Origin: Gammaproteobacteria bacterium
GTDB taxonomy: Bacteria; Pseudomonadota; Gammaproteobacteria; UBA6429; Thiohalophilaceae
DNA length: 64,000 nt
Direction: 5' to 3'
Assembly: GCA_022712915.1 (NCBI GenBank)
Contig: JAFLJQ010000205.1
Coordinates: forward strand, 27,203-91,202
Positions within the stretch are counted from its first letter, which is position 1. Each line of letters starts with the position of its first letter. This document shows, in pieces, positions 9,710-19,607 of this stretch. Below the pieces are notes generated by a model that did not search any database, was not told the DNA's origin, and saw only the letters and a list, made by a program, of their open reading frames with translations. The position numbers and the translations under genes were made by a program.

Positions 9710-9968
9710 GGGCGCATCGATAAATAGTGATTTTTTCGTGAGAGCAAGGAAGCGCCGTGCGCACGACTGCATGGCAAGGATTGCTCCATACAATCTTTTT
9801 GCATTTCCTCCATTCATGGAGGTCAGAGCTGGAGGTTGGATGAAGCATGGAGCCAGAATCCTAGAACCACAGATGAGGACAAGGTGCCGTCCAGGTGTTC
9901 GAGCACGGCGCTGACGCCGCTATCGCGGACTTGTGCCCCTAGTGAAAAGTGTATTTATAGAAGTGCCC
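9710..9968. mobile_element. MITE-like element, 259 bp, with ATTA target duplication
   Basis: The ends form imperfect terminal inverted repeats: GGGCGCATCGATAAATA on the left and, read on the other strand, GGGCACTTCTATAAATA on the right (14 of 17 match). The 4-bp ATTA occurs directly outside both ends (9706-9709 and 9969-9972), as expected for a target-site duplication. There is no transposase frame inside. The short size and GGG-starting ends resemble IS5-superfamily derivatives, but the family is an inference. Confidence 0.65.
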
Positions 9969-10238
9969 ATTAGTCAATGGACTTGATGTCCTAGATCGTA
10001 CCGTGTACGAAAATCGTGTGTTCATACAAAGTAATCAATTTTCTCAATTAGTGATGGTCATGGTCTGGTCAATGGCGGATCAGAGGGAGCCGTGATCACC
10101 TACCCAGTTCTGGACATGCAGATTTCGAAGGGTATTAAAGGTGGTTTTTATCAATGTTGAGGCAAACTGTCGCCTTGGTTTATCTGTAACATAGGGATGT
10201 CATGTATCGTTAACTATTTTGGGCTCCTGATCTGAGTC

Positions 10239-10286
10239 ACTGGTACTGGTACTGGTACTGGTGTTGGTGTTGGTGTTGGTGTTGGT
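10239..10286. repeat. (ACTGGT)4(GTTGGT)4 tandem repeat
   Basis: Eight perfect hexanucleotide units: four ACTGGT followed by four GTTGGT. On the minus strand one frame reads Pro-Thr then Pro-Val dipeptides, like a linker; on the plus strand Thr-Gly then Val-Gly. No recognisable gene surrounds it. It may be the remnant of a coding linker or a slippage-prone non-coding tract. Confidence 0.9.
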
Positions 10287-10857
10287 GATATCTGCGATCC
10301 AGTCAGTATTGATATGTGTAGTATGTGTCTGATGTGACGCATGCGTTTATATTCCTGTTGAATTTGTGTGTATATTGGGTTGTCGGTCGTTTGTGTAAGT
10401 AGCCGAATGATCAAACAGGGCTGTGTGCTGCACGGCATGCCTTCATTGTTATTGAATAATGCATTGTCCCAGCCGGATCGTTTGTCCTGCCATTTGGTGG
10501 CGCCAGGCGGAGGGTTTGTTGGCCAGAGGTGGGCTTGCCTTAGTCCCTGGTGTCAATCCTGAGTTGTGTTTTGTTAATTTGCAGTTTGTTTTATCATGAC
10601 ACATATCGTTCCAGTCCATGTCTGGTCAAAGGGTGTGAAATCCTATAGTAAACAGGAAAAACTTGCACTACCATTGTGCGGTGTTGTTATTGGACTGCCC
10701 CCGTTTCTTCCGTTTGAGGGTGATAATTTTTAGTCGCTCAATCTGGTTGGCATGATGTGTTGCTAAGCACATGATATTGGGTCAGAAATTAATTTGTTCA
10801 ACAGTGCCGGAAAGTTTTAATGGGCATGATTATTGAGCAAAAAACCATTGATGTTGA

Positions 10858-12510
<1,653 letters not shown>

Positions 12511-12577
12511 ATCATGGATGCGTTAATACGTAACATTTTTTAAATTTTGTTATTTTAGTGGCAATGGCAGGCCTGAA

Positions 12578-15020
12578 ATGAGTGAAACAATATTTAAACT
12601 TGAAGTTCGTCCAAGCATTCCCTCGGCATTAATCGGTTTACAATAACTGGCCTCTGATCTGCTATATAGCTGGGACAGAGGGGTTTGGGCCCTGTTTTAT
12701 CGTCTGGATGATGAATTATGGGAATCGTGTAATCATAATCCAAAGGTATTCTTGTGCCGTATTGCACAGACCAAATTGGATGAGGCGACAGAAAGTCATC
12801 TGTTCCTTGAGGAATACCAGCGGGTCATGTCCGCCTTCAATACCTATCATAGCAAGATCATTAGTTCACATATTGAAGACTCGCTGGATATGGAGCATGA
12901 TTTGGTTGCCTATTTTTGTGCCGAGTTTGGTTTTCACGAAAGCTTCCCTATCTATTCGGGCGGTTTGGGTATCCTGGCTGGAGATCACTGTAAGGCAGCG
13001 AGTGACCTGGGTGTACTTTTGTAGACATCGGCCTGCTGTATCGTCAGAGTTATTTTAAACAGAGCATTGATGGCAAAGGCAATCAGGAGGCCCATTACTA
13101 GTCCATTGATTTTGATGATTTGATCGTTAGTCCGGCGACCACTGATAAGGGCAAAGAAGTTTATGTCAATGTCCTATTGGATCAACGGGAGGTCAGGTTA
13201 AAGGTGTGGGTTGCCCGAGCGGGGCATATCAAGCTTTATTTGCTGGATAGTGATCTAGTCGACAATGTTGCTGAAGATCGTCGTATCACCTTTCAGTTAT
13301 ATGGAGGTGATAAGCAGACCCGGATTCGACAGGAGATTGTGCTTGGCATTGGCGGTTTTGCATATCAATGAAGGCCATGCCGCTTTCCAGATCCTGGAGC
13401 GTTGCCGAGAGTATGTTTCTCAGAGCATGGACTTTAACAGTGCCATGGAACTGGTGGCCGGGGCGACCGTGTTCACTACGCATACCCCGGTGCTTGCCGG
13501 TCACGACATCTTTGAGGGTGATAGCATCGATCATCACTTTACCGAATACAGCAAGGATCTGGGTATCAGTCTGAATGAACTTCATCGACTGGGTGCCTCG
13601 CCCAGTAAGCATGTTTCAATATGACCGTGCTGGCGTTACGTGGCTCATGTTTTCATAACGGAGCCAGCCGTATTCATGGTGGGGTAGCATCAGCTATGGA
13701 GGGTTATGTTTGGCCACAGATTTCGGCTGAGGAAAATCCTATTTCTTATGTCACCAATGGTGTGCATGTACCGACCTTTCTGGCACGTGAATGGGTCAGC
13801 TTGTTTGATATGCGCTTTAGCCAATGGCGTAATGAGTTATTGAACCCGGCGGATTACTGGGAATGTATCGATACCATCCCGGCTCATCGTTTCTGGAGTT
13901 TACGACTGGAGTTGAATACTCAAATGCTTGATTATGTGAACCAGCGGGTGGTTAAATGATTCCGCCGAGCTGGTTACAGTGAGGCCATTATTAAAGGCTT
14001 GACTCAATGCTCGTCGACCTCGGATAAGAATGTGTTGGTGATGGGTTTTGCACGACGCTTTGCTACATATAAATGTGCCACATTGTTATTTTCTGATCCC
14101 GAACGGCTGGCGCGTATCATTAATGATCCTGAACGGTCGATGATATTGATGTTTGTGGGTAAGGCCCATCCGGCAGACATGCCAGGGCAGGAATTGATTT
14201 GTACCATTCATGAGTTCTCCCTGCGTCCCGAGTTTATAGGCAAGATCATCTTGCTTGAAGGTTATGGCGTGGCTCTGGCCCGCAAACGGGTGACCGGCGT
14301 GGATGTTTGGCTCAATACCCCGGAGTATCCCCTGGAGGCCAGTGGTACTTCGGGAGAAAAGGCCGCCATTAATGGTGTGATCAATTTGAGTGTACTCAAT
14401 GGTTGGTGGGGTGAGTGTTATAACGGTGAGAATGGCTGGCCCATTTATCCTCATATCAATCAGGACAAAAGCGAGCTGAGTAATTAGGGATATTCAACGG
14501 CCTGGGTACAGATCTCCAAGGCCTCAATGAAGTCTTGTATTTCTCGCTTTAACTCACAGCGCATGGTGGTTGACTAGGTTAAACATTTTTATGCCAAGGC
14601 GCGTGATCAGTTTAAACATCTTTCACAACAAGGTGGCCAACCGGCAAAAGATCTGGCTGCCTGGAAAGTTCATATACATCAGAATTGGGAGCATGTTCGT
14701 ATTCAGTGCAGAGGCGATAACCAAGAGCAAATTCAGCAGGGCGATATACTCTAGCCTTACAGGTTAGCACCAAATTGAACGGATTTACTGCTAAGGATGT
14801 GGTGGTTGAATGCTTTGTGGGTTATCTGGGGGAGGTGGGTAAATTTAGTGTTCATGAACAGTTGTTGTTTGAATATGTTGGCAAGCAGGGTGAGCAGGAT
14901 ATCTTTGAATTGAAATTGCAGCCGATAGCCTCGGGATTGAATCACTACAAGATCAGGATGTACTTCAGCCATCCCTTTCTGGCCCACAAGCTGGAACTAG
15001 GGTATATGATTTGGGTGTGA
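12578..15020 (+). pseudogene. glgP: alpha-glucan (glycogen) phosphorylase pseudogene
   Basis: Successive frames read as one GlgP of the DUF3417-containing type. From the ATG at 12578 the DUF3417 start is broken by a TAA at 12644, then continues (LLYSWDRGVWALFYRLDDELWE). YSGGLGILAGDHCKAASDLG follows. The frame then shifts at 13022, meets a TAG at 13099, and resumes to LYGGDKQTRIRQEIVLGIGG. A shift plus a loss of about 14 codons near 13350 leads to HINEGHAAFQILERC. Further breaks are a shift near 13615, a TGA at 13957, and TAGs at 14485, about 14575 and about 14752. A final shift leads to the C terminus ending FLAHKLELGYMIWV. More than eight lesions make function impossible. Pgm upstream is intact. 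Confidence 0.93.
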
Positions 15021-15493
15021 TTGTTTGGTTTTATTAAGACAGCGTAATTCATGTAAGGTGAGTCGCTACTGTCCCGCTAAGTATTTAATCCATTTAAAGA
15101 TCTAAACCGCAAAGGATCTCAACGCTATTTTTTTCTATATTAGAGGGAAATTAGGGGTTATCCGAAGTATTCAAGAGCTCATTTTTATAAAATGCCTGAT
15201 TTATTTTTTTTTTTGCGCTTCTTTGCGACCTTTGCGGTAAAGGGTGTTTTACGAGCATTTTTCATGTCTCATACCCATTTCAACTTCCTCAAGCCTTTAT
15301 GTGCCAGATAAATACAAGGTTTTTTAGATTATTAACGGGACAGCAGTGCATTTCAATAGATGTGATGCTGTAGTCAATATCCCCAGTCGTACTGTATAGA
15401 AAGGTTTAAACAATCATATGCTGATCATGCCGATGAAACAGGCTTATTACCAGTATCCATTTCTGATAATGTGATGCGGCTAAGTTAGGTAGT
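15021..15493. other. Gene-free region between glgP pseudogene and lysA
   Basis: It holds repeat element copy A (15064-15348). The remaining bases show no gene. The dapF gene that commonly follows lysA in Gammaproteobacteria is missing, so synteny is broken at or near this repeat. Confidence 0.6.
15064..15348. repeat. Non-autonomous inverted-repeat element, copy A (285 bp)
   Basis: The terminal inverted repeats are CGCTACTGTCCCGCTAA at 15064-15080 and TTAACGGGACAGCAGTG at 15332-15348 (14 of 17 matched as inverted copies). The right end, read on the other strand, is CACTGCTGTCCCGTTAA, identical over 17 bases to the terminus of the IS4-family element at 63575-63591. The interior has no long open frame and aligns by eye along its whole length with copy B at 17563-18007. 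It is probably a MITE mobilised by an IS4-type transposase. No target duplication is evident. Confidence 0.75.
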
Positions 15494-16744
15494 TTATTTA
15501 TTGGGCAAGATATGTTCACCTGTAAATAATTGTGTTATCTGCTCCCGTTCACGCACCACATGTACTTTGTCACCATCCACCATGATCTCTGCAGCACGGG
15601 GGCGGGTGTTGTAGTTGGAGCTCATGCTGAAGCCATAGGCTCCTGAACTCCTGACGGCCAGCAGATCACCTTGATTAATGTCTAGTTCACGGTCCTTGCC
15701 GAGGAAGTCACCGGTTTCACACACCGGGCCTACGATGTCATAGCAGCGTGTAGCACCGTCTCGCTGTTCAACAGGAATGATGGCTTGCCAGGCACTGTAT
15801 AAGGTTGGCCGGAGAAGATCATTCATGGCGGCATCGATGATGGCGAAATTTTTGTGGGCCGTTAGTTTAAGGTATTCGACCTGAGTGACCAGGATACCAG
15901 CGTTACCGGCAATGGCGCGGCCGGGTTCGATGAGAATCTCCAGTTGCCGATCACCGAGGCGCTCATTCATTGCGTGGATATATTCATCGGGCAGGGGGGG
16001 GGTTTCATCTTTGTACTGAATCCCGAGGCCACCGCCGAGATCGAGGTGTTGAATCTTTATACCCTCTGCAGCCAGTTGATCAATCAAGGCCAGTACCCGA
16101 TCTAGAGCATCGAGGAAGGGTGCGGTTTCAGTTAGTTGAGAGCCTATATGACAATCGACACCATGAATATCGATATTGGGCAGTGCCTGGGCACGGGAAT
16201 AGATCGTCAGGGCATCATCAATGGCGATGCCGAATTTGTTTTCCTTTAGACCGGTAGAAATATAAGGATGGGTCTTGGCATCTATGTCCGGATTGATCCG
16301 TAGGGAGGTGGGTGCTTGTACGCCCATCTCGGTAGCTATCTGATTGAGGCTTTCCAGTTCGGCGGCTGATTCGACATTAAAACAATAAATGCCAACTTCA
16401 AGCGCACGACGCATCTCATCTTTGCGTTTACCGACGCCGGAGAAAACTACTTTTTGAGGGTCACCGCCTGCGGCCAGGACTCGTTCCAGTTCTCCCACTG
16501 AGACAATATCGAAACCAGAGCCGAGCCTTGCAAATAGATTGAGGATGGCCAGATTGGAATTAGCCTTAACGGCATAGCAGACCAAATGGTGGCGGGCTTG
16601 TAAGGCCTGATCAAAGGCATGCCAGTGTTGTTCCAATGTGGCACGGGAGTAGATAAAACAGGGCGTACCGTATTGTGCTGCAATGTCAGTGACGGCTACA
16701 TTTTCGACATATAGCCGACCATGTTGATATTTAAAATGATCCAT
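15494..16744 (-). CDS. lysA: diaminopimelate decarboxylase
   Basis: The protein has 416 residues, the usual length. The PLP-binding lysine is in CYAVKANSN (Lys60). The phosphate-binding glycine stretch is LGGGLGIQY, the substrate-binding Arg is in EPGRAI, and the catalytic Cys is in GPVCETGDFLG. A Tyr near the C terminus lies in SGAYGFSMSSNYN. It makes L-lysine from meso-diaminopimelate, the last step of the pathway. lptM lies 6 bp upstream on the same strand, the usual arrangement. The common downstream partner dapF is not here; a repeat element and a pseudogene lie there instead. Confidence 0.97.
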   Translation of the reverse strand: MDHFKYQHGRLYVENVAVTDIAAQYGTPCFIYSRATLEQHWHAFDQALQARHHLVCYAVKANSNLAILNLFARLGSGFDIVSVGELERVLAAGGDPQKVVFSGVGKRKDEMRRALEVGIYCFNVESAAELESLNQIATEMGVQAPTSLRINPDIDAKTHPYISTGLKENKFGIAIDDALTIYSRAQALPNIDIHGVDCHIGSQLTETAPFLDALDRVLALIDQLAAEGIKIQHLDLGGGLGIQYKDETPPLPDEYIHAMNERLGDRQLEILIEPGRAIAGNAGILVTQVEYLKLTAHKNFAIIDAAMNDLLRPTLYSAWQAIIPVEQRDGATRCYDIVGPVCETGDFLGKDRELDINQGDLLAVRSSGAYGFSMSSNYNTRPRAAEIMVDGDKVHVVREREQITQLFTGEHILPNK

Positions 16745-16750
16745 TTGAGC

Positions 16751-16933
16751 TCAAGGTTGTTGGTTGGGTTGGGATTGAGGTTTGGTCTGTTTAGCTTTAT
16801 CTTTGTCTGTCATCTGGTTTACCTCCGGCGAATGATAAAGTGCTCCTTTTTGACCGCAGCCAGCAATAAGGCTGACGCCGGAAGCCAGTATCAGCAGGGC
16901 CATGAACATGATGGAGGGATAGTATAAACGCAT
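16751..16933 (-). CDS. lptM: LptM (YifL-like) small lipoprotein
   Basis: This 60-residue protein has a hydrophobic signal segment and a lipobox LIAGC (lipidated Cys26). It is followed by the family hallmark GQKGALY (usually CGQKGPLY) and a short polar, Lys/Gln/Pro-rich tail. LptM assists maturation of the LptDE lipopolysaccharide translocon at the outer membrane. It sits directly upstream of lysA, as in many Gammaproteobacteria, and the pair is probably co-transcribed. The divergent cyaY that is often next to it is absent; a gene-poor, repeat-containing region follows. Confidence 0.9.
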   Translation of the reverse strand: MRLYYPSIMFMALLILASGVSLIAGCGQKGALYHSPEVNQMTDKDKAKQTKPQSQPNQQP

Positions 16934-17345
16934 AAAGTGACCAATTTAAGGTTAATTTGATTAAATTAAGGGGGGGATTATACGCCACCTTTAAATAATT
17001 TCTATGGCCGTATCGTAACAAAATCTGACTGAACATCCATTCTAATTCAAAGCTTCTTGTTTAAATTCTTCCGTATAGCTGCGGTGTGTTCTCTTTTCTG
17101 CTGTCATTTCTTGCCTCGTTTGTGTAGTTTACACTCTTAACAAGGTGTCCTGAATCATTTAGACCACAACACTATTTCTGATATCGATACAATTTTTGGT
17201 TTAGGTATGAACATTCCCGTTGAAAAAATTTTCTATTCGTATGGAATGGGAGCGCTTTGCCAAAACTGGTAAGGATGCCGCAAGCGTTTCACTTGGCCAG
17301 GGTATGTCTTTGTTATCTTTTGGCATCAATTTTATATTTTAAATT

Positions 17346-17377
17346 ATATTGAGACTGGTGAAAGCCAGTCTCAATAT
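17346..17377. other. Perfect 13-bp inverted repeat (hairpin)
   Basis: ATATTGAGACTGG, a six-base loop TGAAAG, then CCAGTCTCAATAT. The stem is perfect, but no T-run follows on either strand. It might be the remnant of a terminator of a lost gene or part of a mobile element. Confidence 0.8.
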
Positions 17378-17562
17378 TACAGATTAGTAAGGAGGCCATG
17401 ACAATAGGGCAGAAAACCCAATCTCTCGTTAAGCATTCTTGCTTATTTGACCTGAAATATGTTTTGTACGTCATAATGTCAAATAGGCGTAAAGTTGGTG
17501 GCGCTGTATGCAATGGAAAAAGTAAATTCCCGATTAGTTAAAATGTGTATGTTATCTTCAAT

Positions 17563-18007
17563 CACTGTTATCTCATTAAGCATTTAATCTGTTCAAAATA
17601 TAAATTGCAAAGAATCACACTGTCATTTTGTTTGTGTAAGAGAACAAAATTAGGTTGCCGCTAAGATCTTCAGGCTCATTCTCTATATAATGTGCGATTT
17701 ATTTTTCCTTGTGCCTCTTTGCGACCAAAACAGTTGTATGGACACTTTTTATGTCTCAATATACCCATTCTATTTTCTTTAAGGGTGCCTCTAAAAATCC
17801 ACTGAAGCAGTGCTGACGGCGTTAAAAAAAGCTCAAAATACTCATTTACATGAAAATGATTCGCTCTCGCCCATCCATGTACAAAACTGCGCTTTTCGCT
17901 TGGTTTTGCTTTGCCATCATTTGCCGGATTGAATTTTTAGAGGCACCCTTAAGTTTTTAAGTAAAGGGTAGATACGCCATTTTTATATTTTTAACGGGAT
18001 AGCCGTC
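17563..18007. repeat. Non-autonomous inverted-repeat element, copy B, interrupted by a MITE
   Basis: The left end CACTGTTATCTCATTAA (17563-17579) differs from the IS4-type terminus CACTGCTGTCCCGTTAA by four transitions. The right end TTAACGGGATAGCCGTC (17991-18007) matches 14 of 17 in inverted form. Removing the 166-bp insertion and one TTAA copy leaves 275 bp, close to the 285 bp of copy A, and the interiors align in the same orientation (shared segments include CTCTTTGCGACC-like and ATGTCTCA-ATACCCATT stretches). Copy B is more diverged from the IS end than copy A, so probably older. Confidence 0.72.
17783..17948. mobile_element. 166-bp MITE with TTAA target duplication, nested in copy B
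   Basis: Perfect 16-bp terminal inverted repeats are present: GGGTGCCTCTAAAAAT at 17783-17798 and ATTTTTAGAGGCACCC at 17933-17948. TTAA flanks both ends (17779-17782, 17949-17952). The uninterrupted counterpart, copy A, has one TCAA at the aligned place (CCTCAAGCC versus CTTTAAG), so the empty site can be read directly. The element has no coding capacity. A 4-bp TTAA duplication fits the YTAR target of IS5-group transposases, so an IS5-type helper is the likely mobiliser (inference). Confidence 0.85.
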
Positions 18008-18019
18008 GGTCTATTAGAG

Positions 18020-19126
18020 TTATTTTTTTGCGACAATAAAAATTTCATCAAAAGGAAAATGTTTTTTGCTGGATATCACGAATTTTTCATCTTCCAACCA
18101 TTTAATGATTTTATCTACCTCATAAAAGGCACCTTTCCCATTTGCCAGGTTTAAAAAATAATTCCCCATTAAGTCGTTAAGACTTCTCTTGTCTGAGTAA
18201 GTGATTGGAGTAAAAATGCAAATAGTGCCTCCCTCGGGCAGAGCATTATATGCATTGCGTAATATCATTCTATTTTCTTCGGGTGAAAAAATATCTATAA
18301 AGTGGAATAATAATATGCAATCATATCCAGACGGTATTTCTTTAAGCGCATTTCCGTTATAGACTTTCAAGCGATCATCTAGCTTGTTTTCTTCAAATCT
18401 TTTTTGAGCTACTTTTATCACTTCAGGAAAATCAAACACAGTTACCTTTATCTGTGGATGTCGCTTGGCCAACGCTAGTGCGATTTCACCTTTGTTTCCC
18501 CCCACATCCAGCAAATTTCCACATGTCTCAAATATAGACTCTGAGGTGACTTCGCTTTTATTAAGGTTGGTGAACTTTTGCATAAAGTCAGCAAAATACT
18601 TATTTTTGGCGGGATCCTCTGAAATGGCTTCATAGAAATTACTGCAATTCTCACCAAATATTTCAGTTAGTCCTTTGGGTTTGTTTTCCTTTATAGAAGA
18701 AGGCAGGGCGGCATAAGATGGATCGACCACATGAGTAAAATACTCTATGGTTGTTTTTAAGGAAAATAATGCTTCATTTTTATCTAGAGCAAAAAAAGTT
18801 AATGTTGGGTTGTTGTAATATTCATCGTTAATTTTTATAAGCACTTGTCCGTATTCAAGGCTTTTTAAAAGAATTTCTAAAGGGTAATGTTCAACTTGCA
18901 ATGTTTCTGACAATTGTTTAAGTGTTTGTCCTTCTTGTTTGTCAAGGGCATCATATAATCCAAGAACCATTCCGCTCCTGAAAAGTTGAGAAAAAAGTGA
19001 ACCGAAAATTAGCATGGTGCTATGTAAGTCAGGGCTTCTTTTTTGATAGATTTTTTTATCTAGAATAATTCTTACAAATTTTTTACTAAAATTGTATTTA
19101 ATTTTTTTTACCATATTAGTCAGCAT
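18020..19126 (-). CDS. SAM-dependent O-methyltransferase-like protein (dimerisation winged helix plus Methyltransf_2 type)
   Basis: This 368-residue protein has an N-terminal winged-helix/dimerisation region (about 35-130, including SQLFRSGMVLGLYDAL and LKQLSETLQ). A class I methyltransferase fold follows: the SAM glycine motif is LLDVGGNKGEIALALAKRHP, the acidic strand end is VFDFPEV, and CILLFHFIDIF follows. This is the layout of small-molecule O-methyltransferases such as acetylserotonin or polyketide types. The substrate is unknown. The gene is markedly AT-rich, stands alone without biosynthetic neighbours, and begins right after repeat copy B, all of which suggests horizontal acquisition. 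Internal ATGs near the start leave the exact N terminus open. Confidence 0.85.
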   Translation of the reverse strand: MLTNMVKKIKYNFSKKFVRIILDKKIYQKRSPDLHSTMLIFGSLFSQLFRSGMVLGLYDALDKQEGQTLKQLSETLQVEHYPLEILLKSLEYGQVLIKINDEYYNNPTLTFFALDKNEALFSLKTTIEYFTHVVDPSYAALPSSIKENKPKGLTEIFGENCSNFYEAISEDPAKNKYFADFMQKFTNLNKSEVTSESIFETCGNLLDVGGNKGEIALALAKRHPQIKVTVFDFPEVIKVAQKRFEENKLDDRLKVYNGNALKEIPSGYDCILLFHFIDIFSPEENRMILRNAYNALPEGGTICIFTPITYSDKRSLNDLMGNYFLNLANGKGAFYEVDKIIKWLEDEKFVISSKKHFPFDEIFIVAKK

Positions 19127-19607
19127 GACAATTCCTTTTTAGTATATTAACTAGCTTGTGTAAAAACCAAAAAAACGATCTTAAGTCTTAGCTTGTTGTT
19201 GGTTAATTTTATGTTAGAGCGTCCAATATAAATAAGTTGTATTTTAATACTATTCCATAATTGATTATCCCCGTTATTATCCATAGCCGTATATTTTTAA
19301 CATATTATGCATCATGGTAATTAACAATACAAACACAACACTTCGATGCTGAGAACTACATGAGTATTTAGTATTATAAATATGTTAGTGGTGATGTGGC
19401 ATATTCACTATAGAGTGGGGCCCAGCAAGTAGCGTTTATTTTTGAGGGGTCTTTTTTAGTTGTTTGGGAGATAATTGAAATTGGTCGGTATTATAGTTAA
19501 TGGCTGTTTATTAAATAGAATCTATTTTGATAGCACTTTGACAACATTCTAAAATGATTTTATGTTAATCAAACTATACAAATATTTTTCCTCTTAAAGT
19601 TGGAGAT
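19127..19607. other. AT-rich gene-free spacer between the Glt-like operon and the methyltransferase
   Basis: About 480 bp without a supported gene or clear hairpin. It separates two minus-strand units, so it should hold the promoter for the methyltransferase gene. I cannot assign one with confidence. Confidence 0.5.

Larger units (their letters stand above)
16934..18019. other. 1.1-kb gene-free, repeat-containing region upstream of lptM
   Basis: No reliable gene is seen. A perfect 13-bp-stem hairpin with a TGAAAG loop lies at 17346-17377. It lacks a T-run on either side, so I do not call it a terminator. Repeat copy B occupies 17563-18007 and itself contains a 166-bp MITE-like insertion. The promoter of lptM-lysA must lie just upstream of 16933 on the minus strand, but no clear -35/-10 pair can be asserted. 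Confidence 0.6.

Noticed and set aside
10239..10286. Possible CRISPR-like repeat
   Set aside because: The 6-bp units are contiguous without spacers; it is a simple tandem repeat.
10214..10438. Pro-Thr/Pro-Val-rich minus-strand frame
   Set aside because: The composition comes from the hexamer repeat; no signal peptide, ribosome site or homologous domain is visible.
17346..17377. Rho-independent terminator
   Set aside because: The stem is perfect but neither side is followed by a T-run.
17313..17513. Minus-strand 66-codon frame
   Set aside because: Its residues run through the perfect hairpin at 17346-17377 and lack any recognisable domain or start signal.
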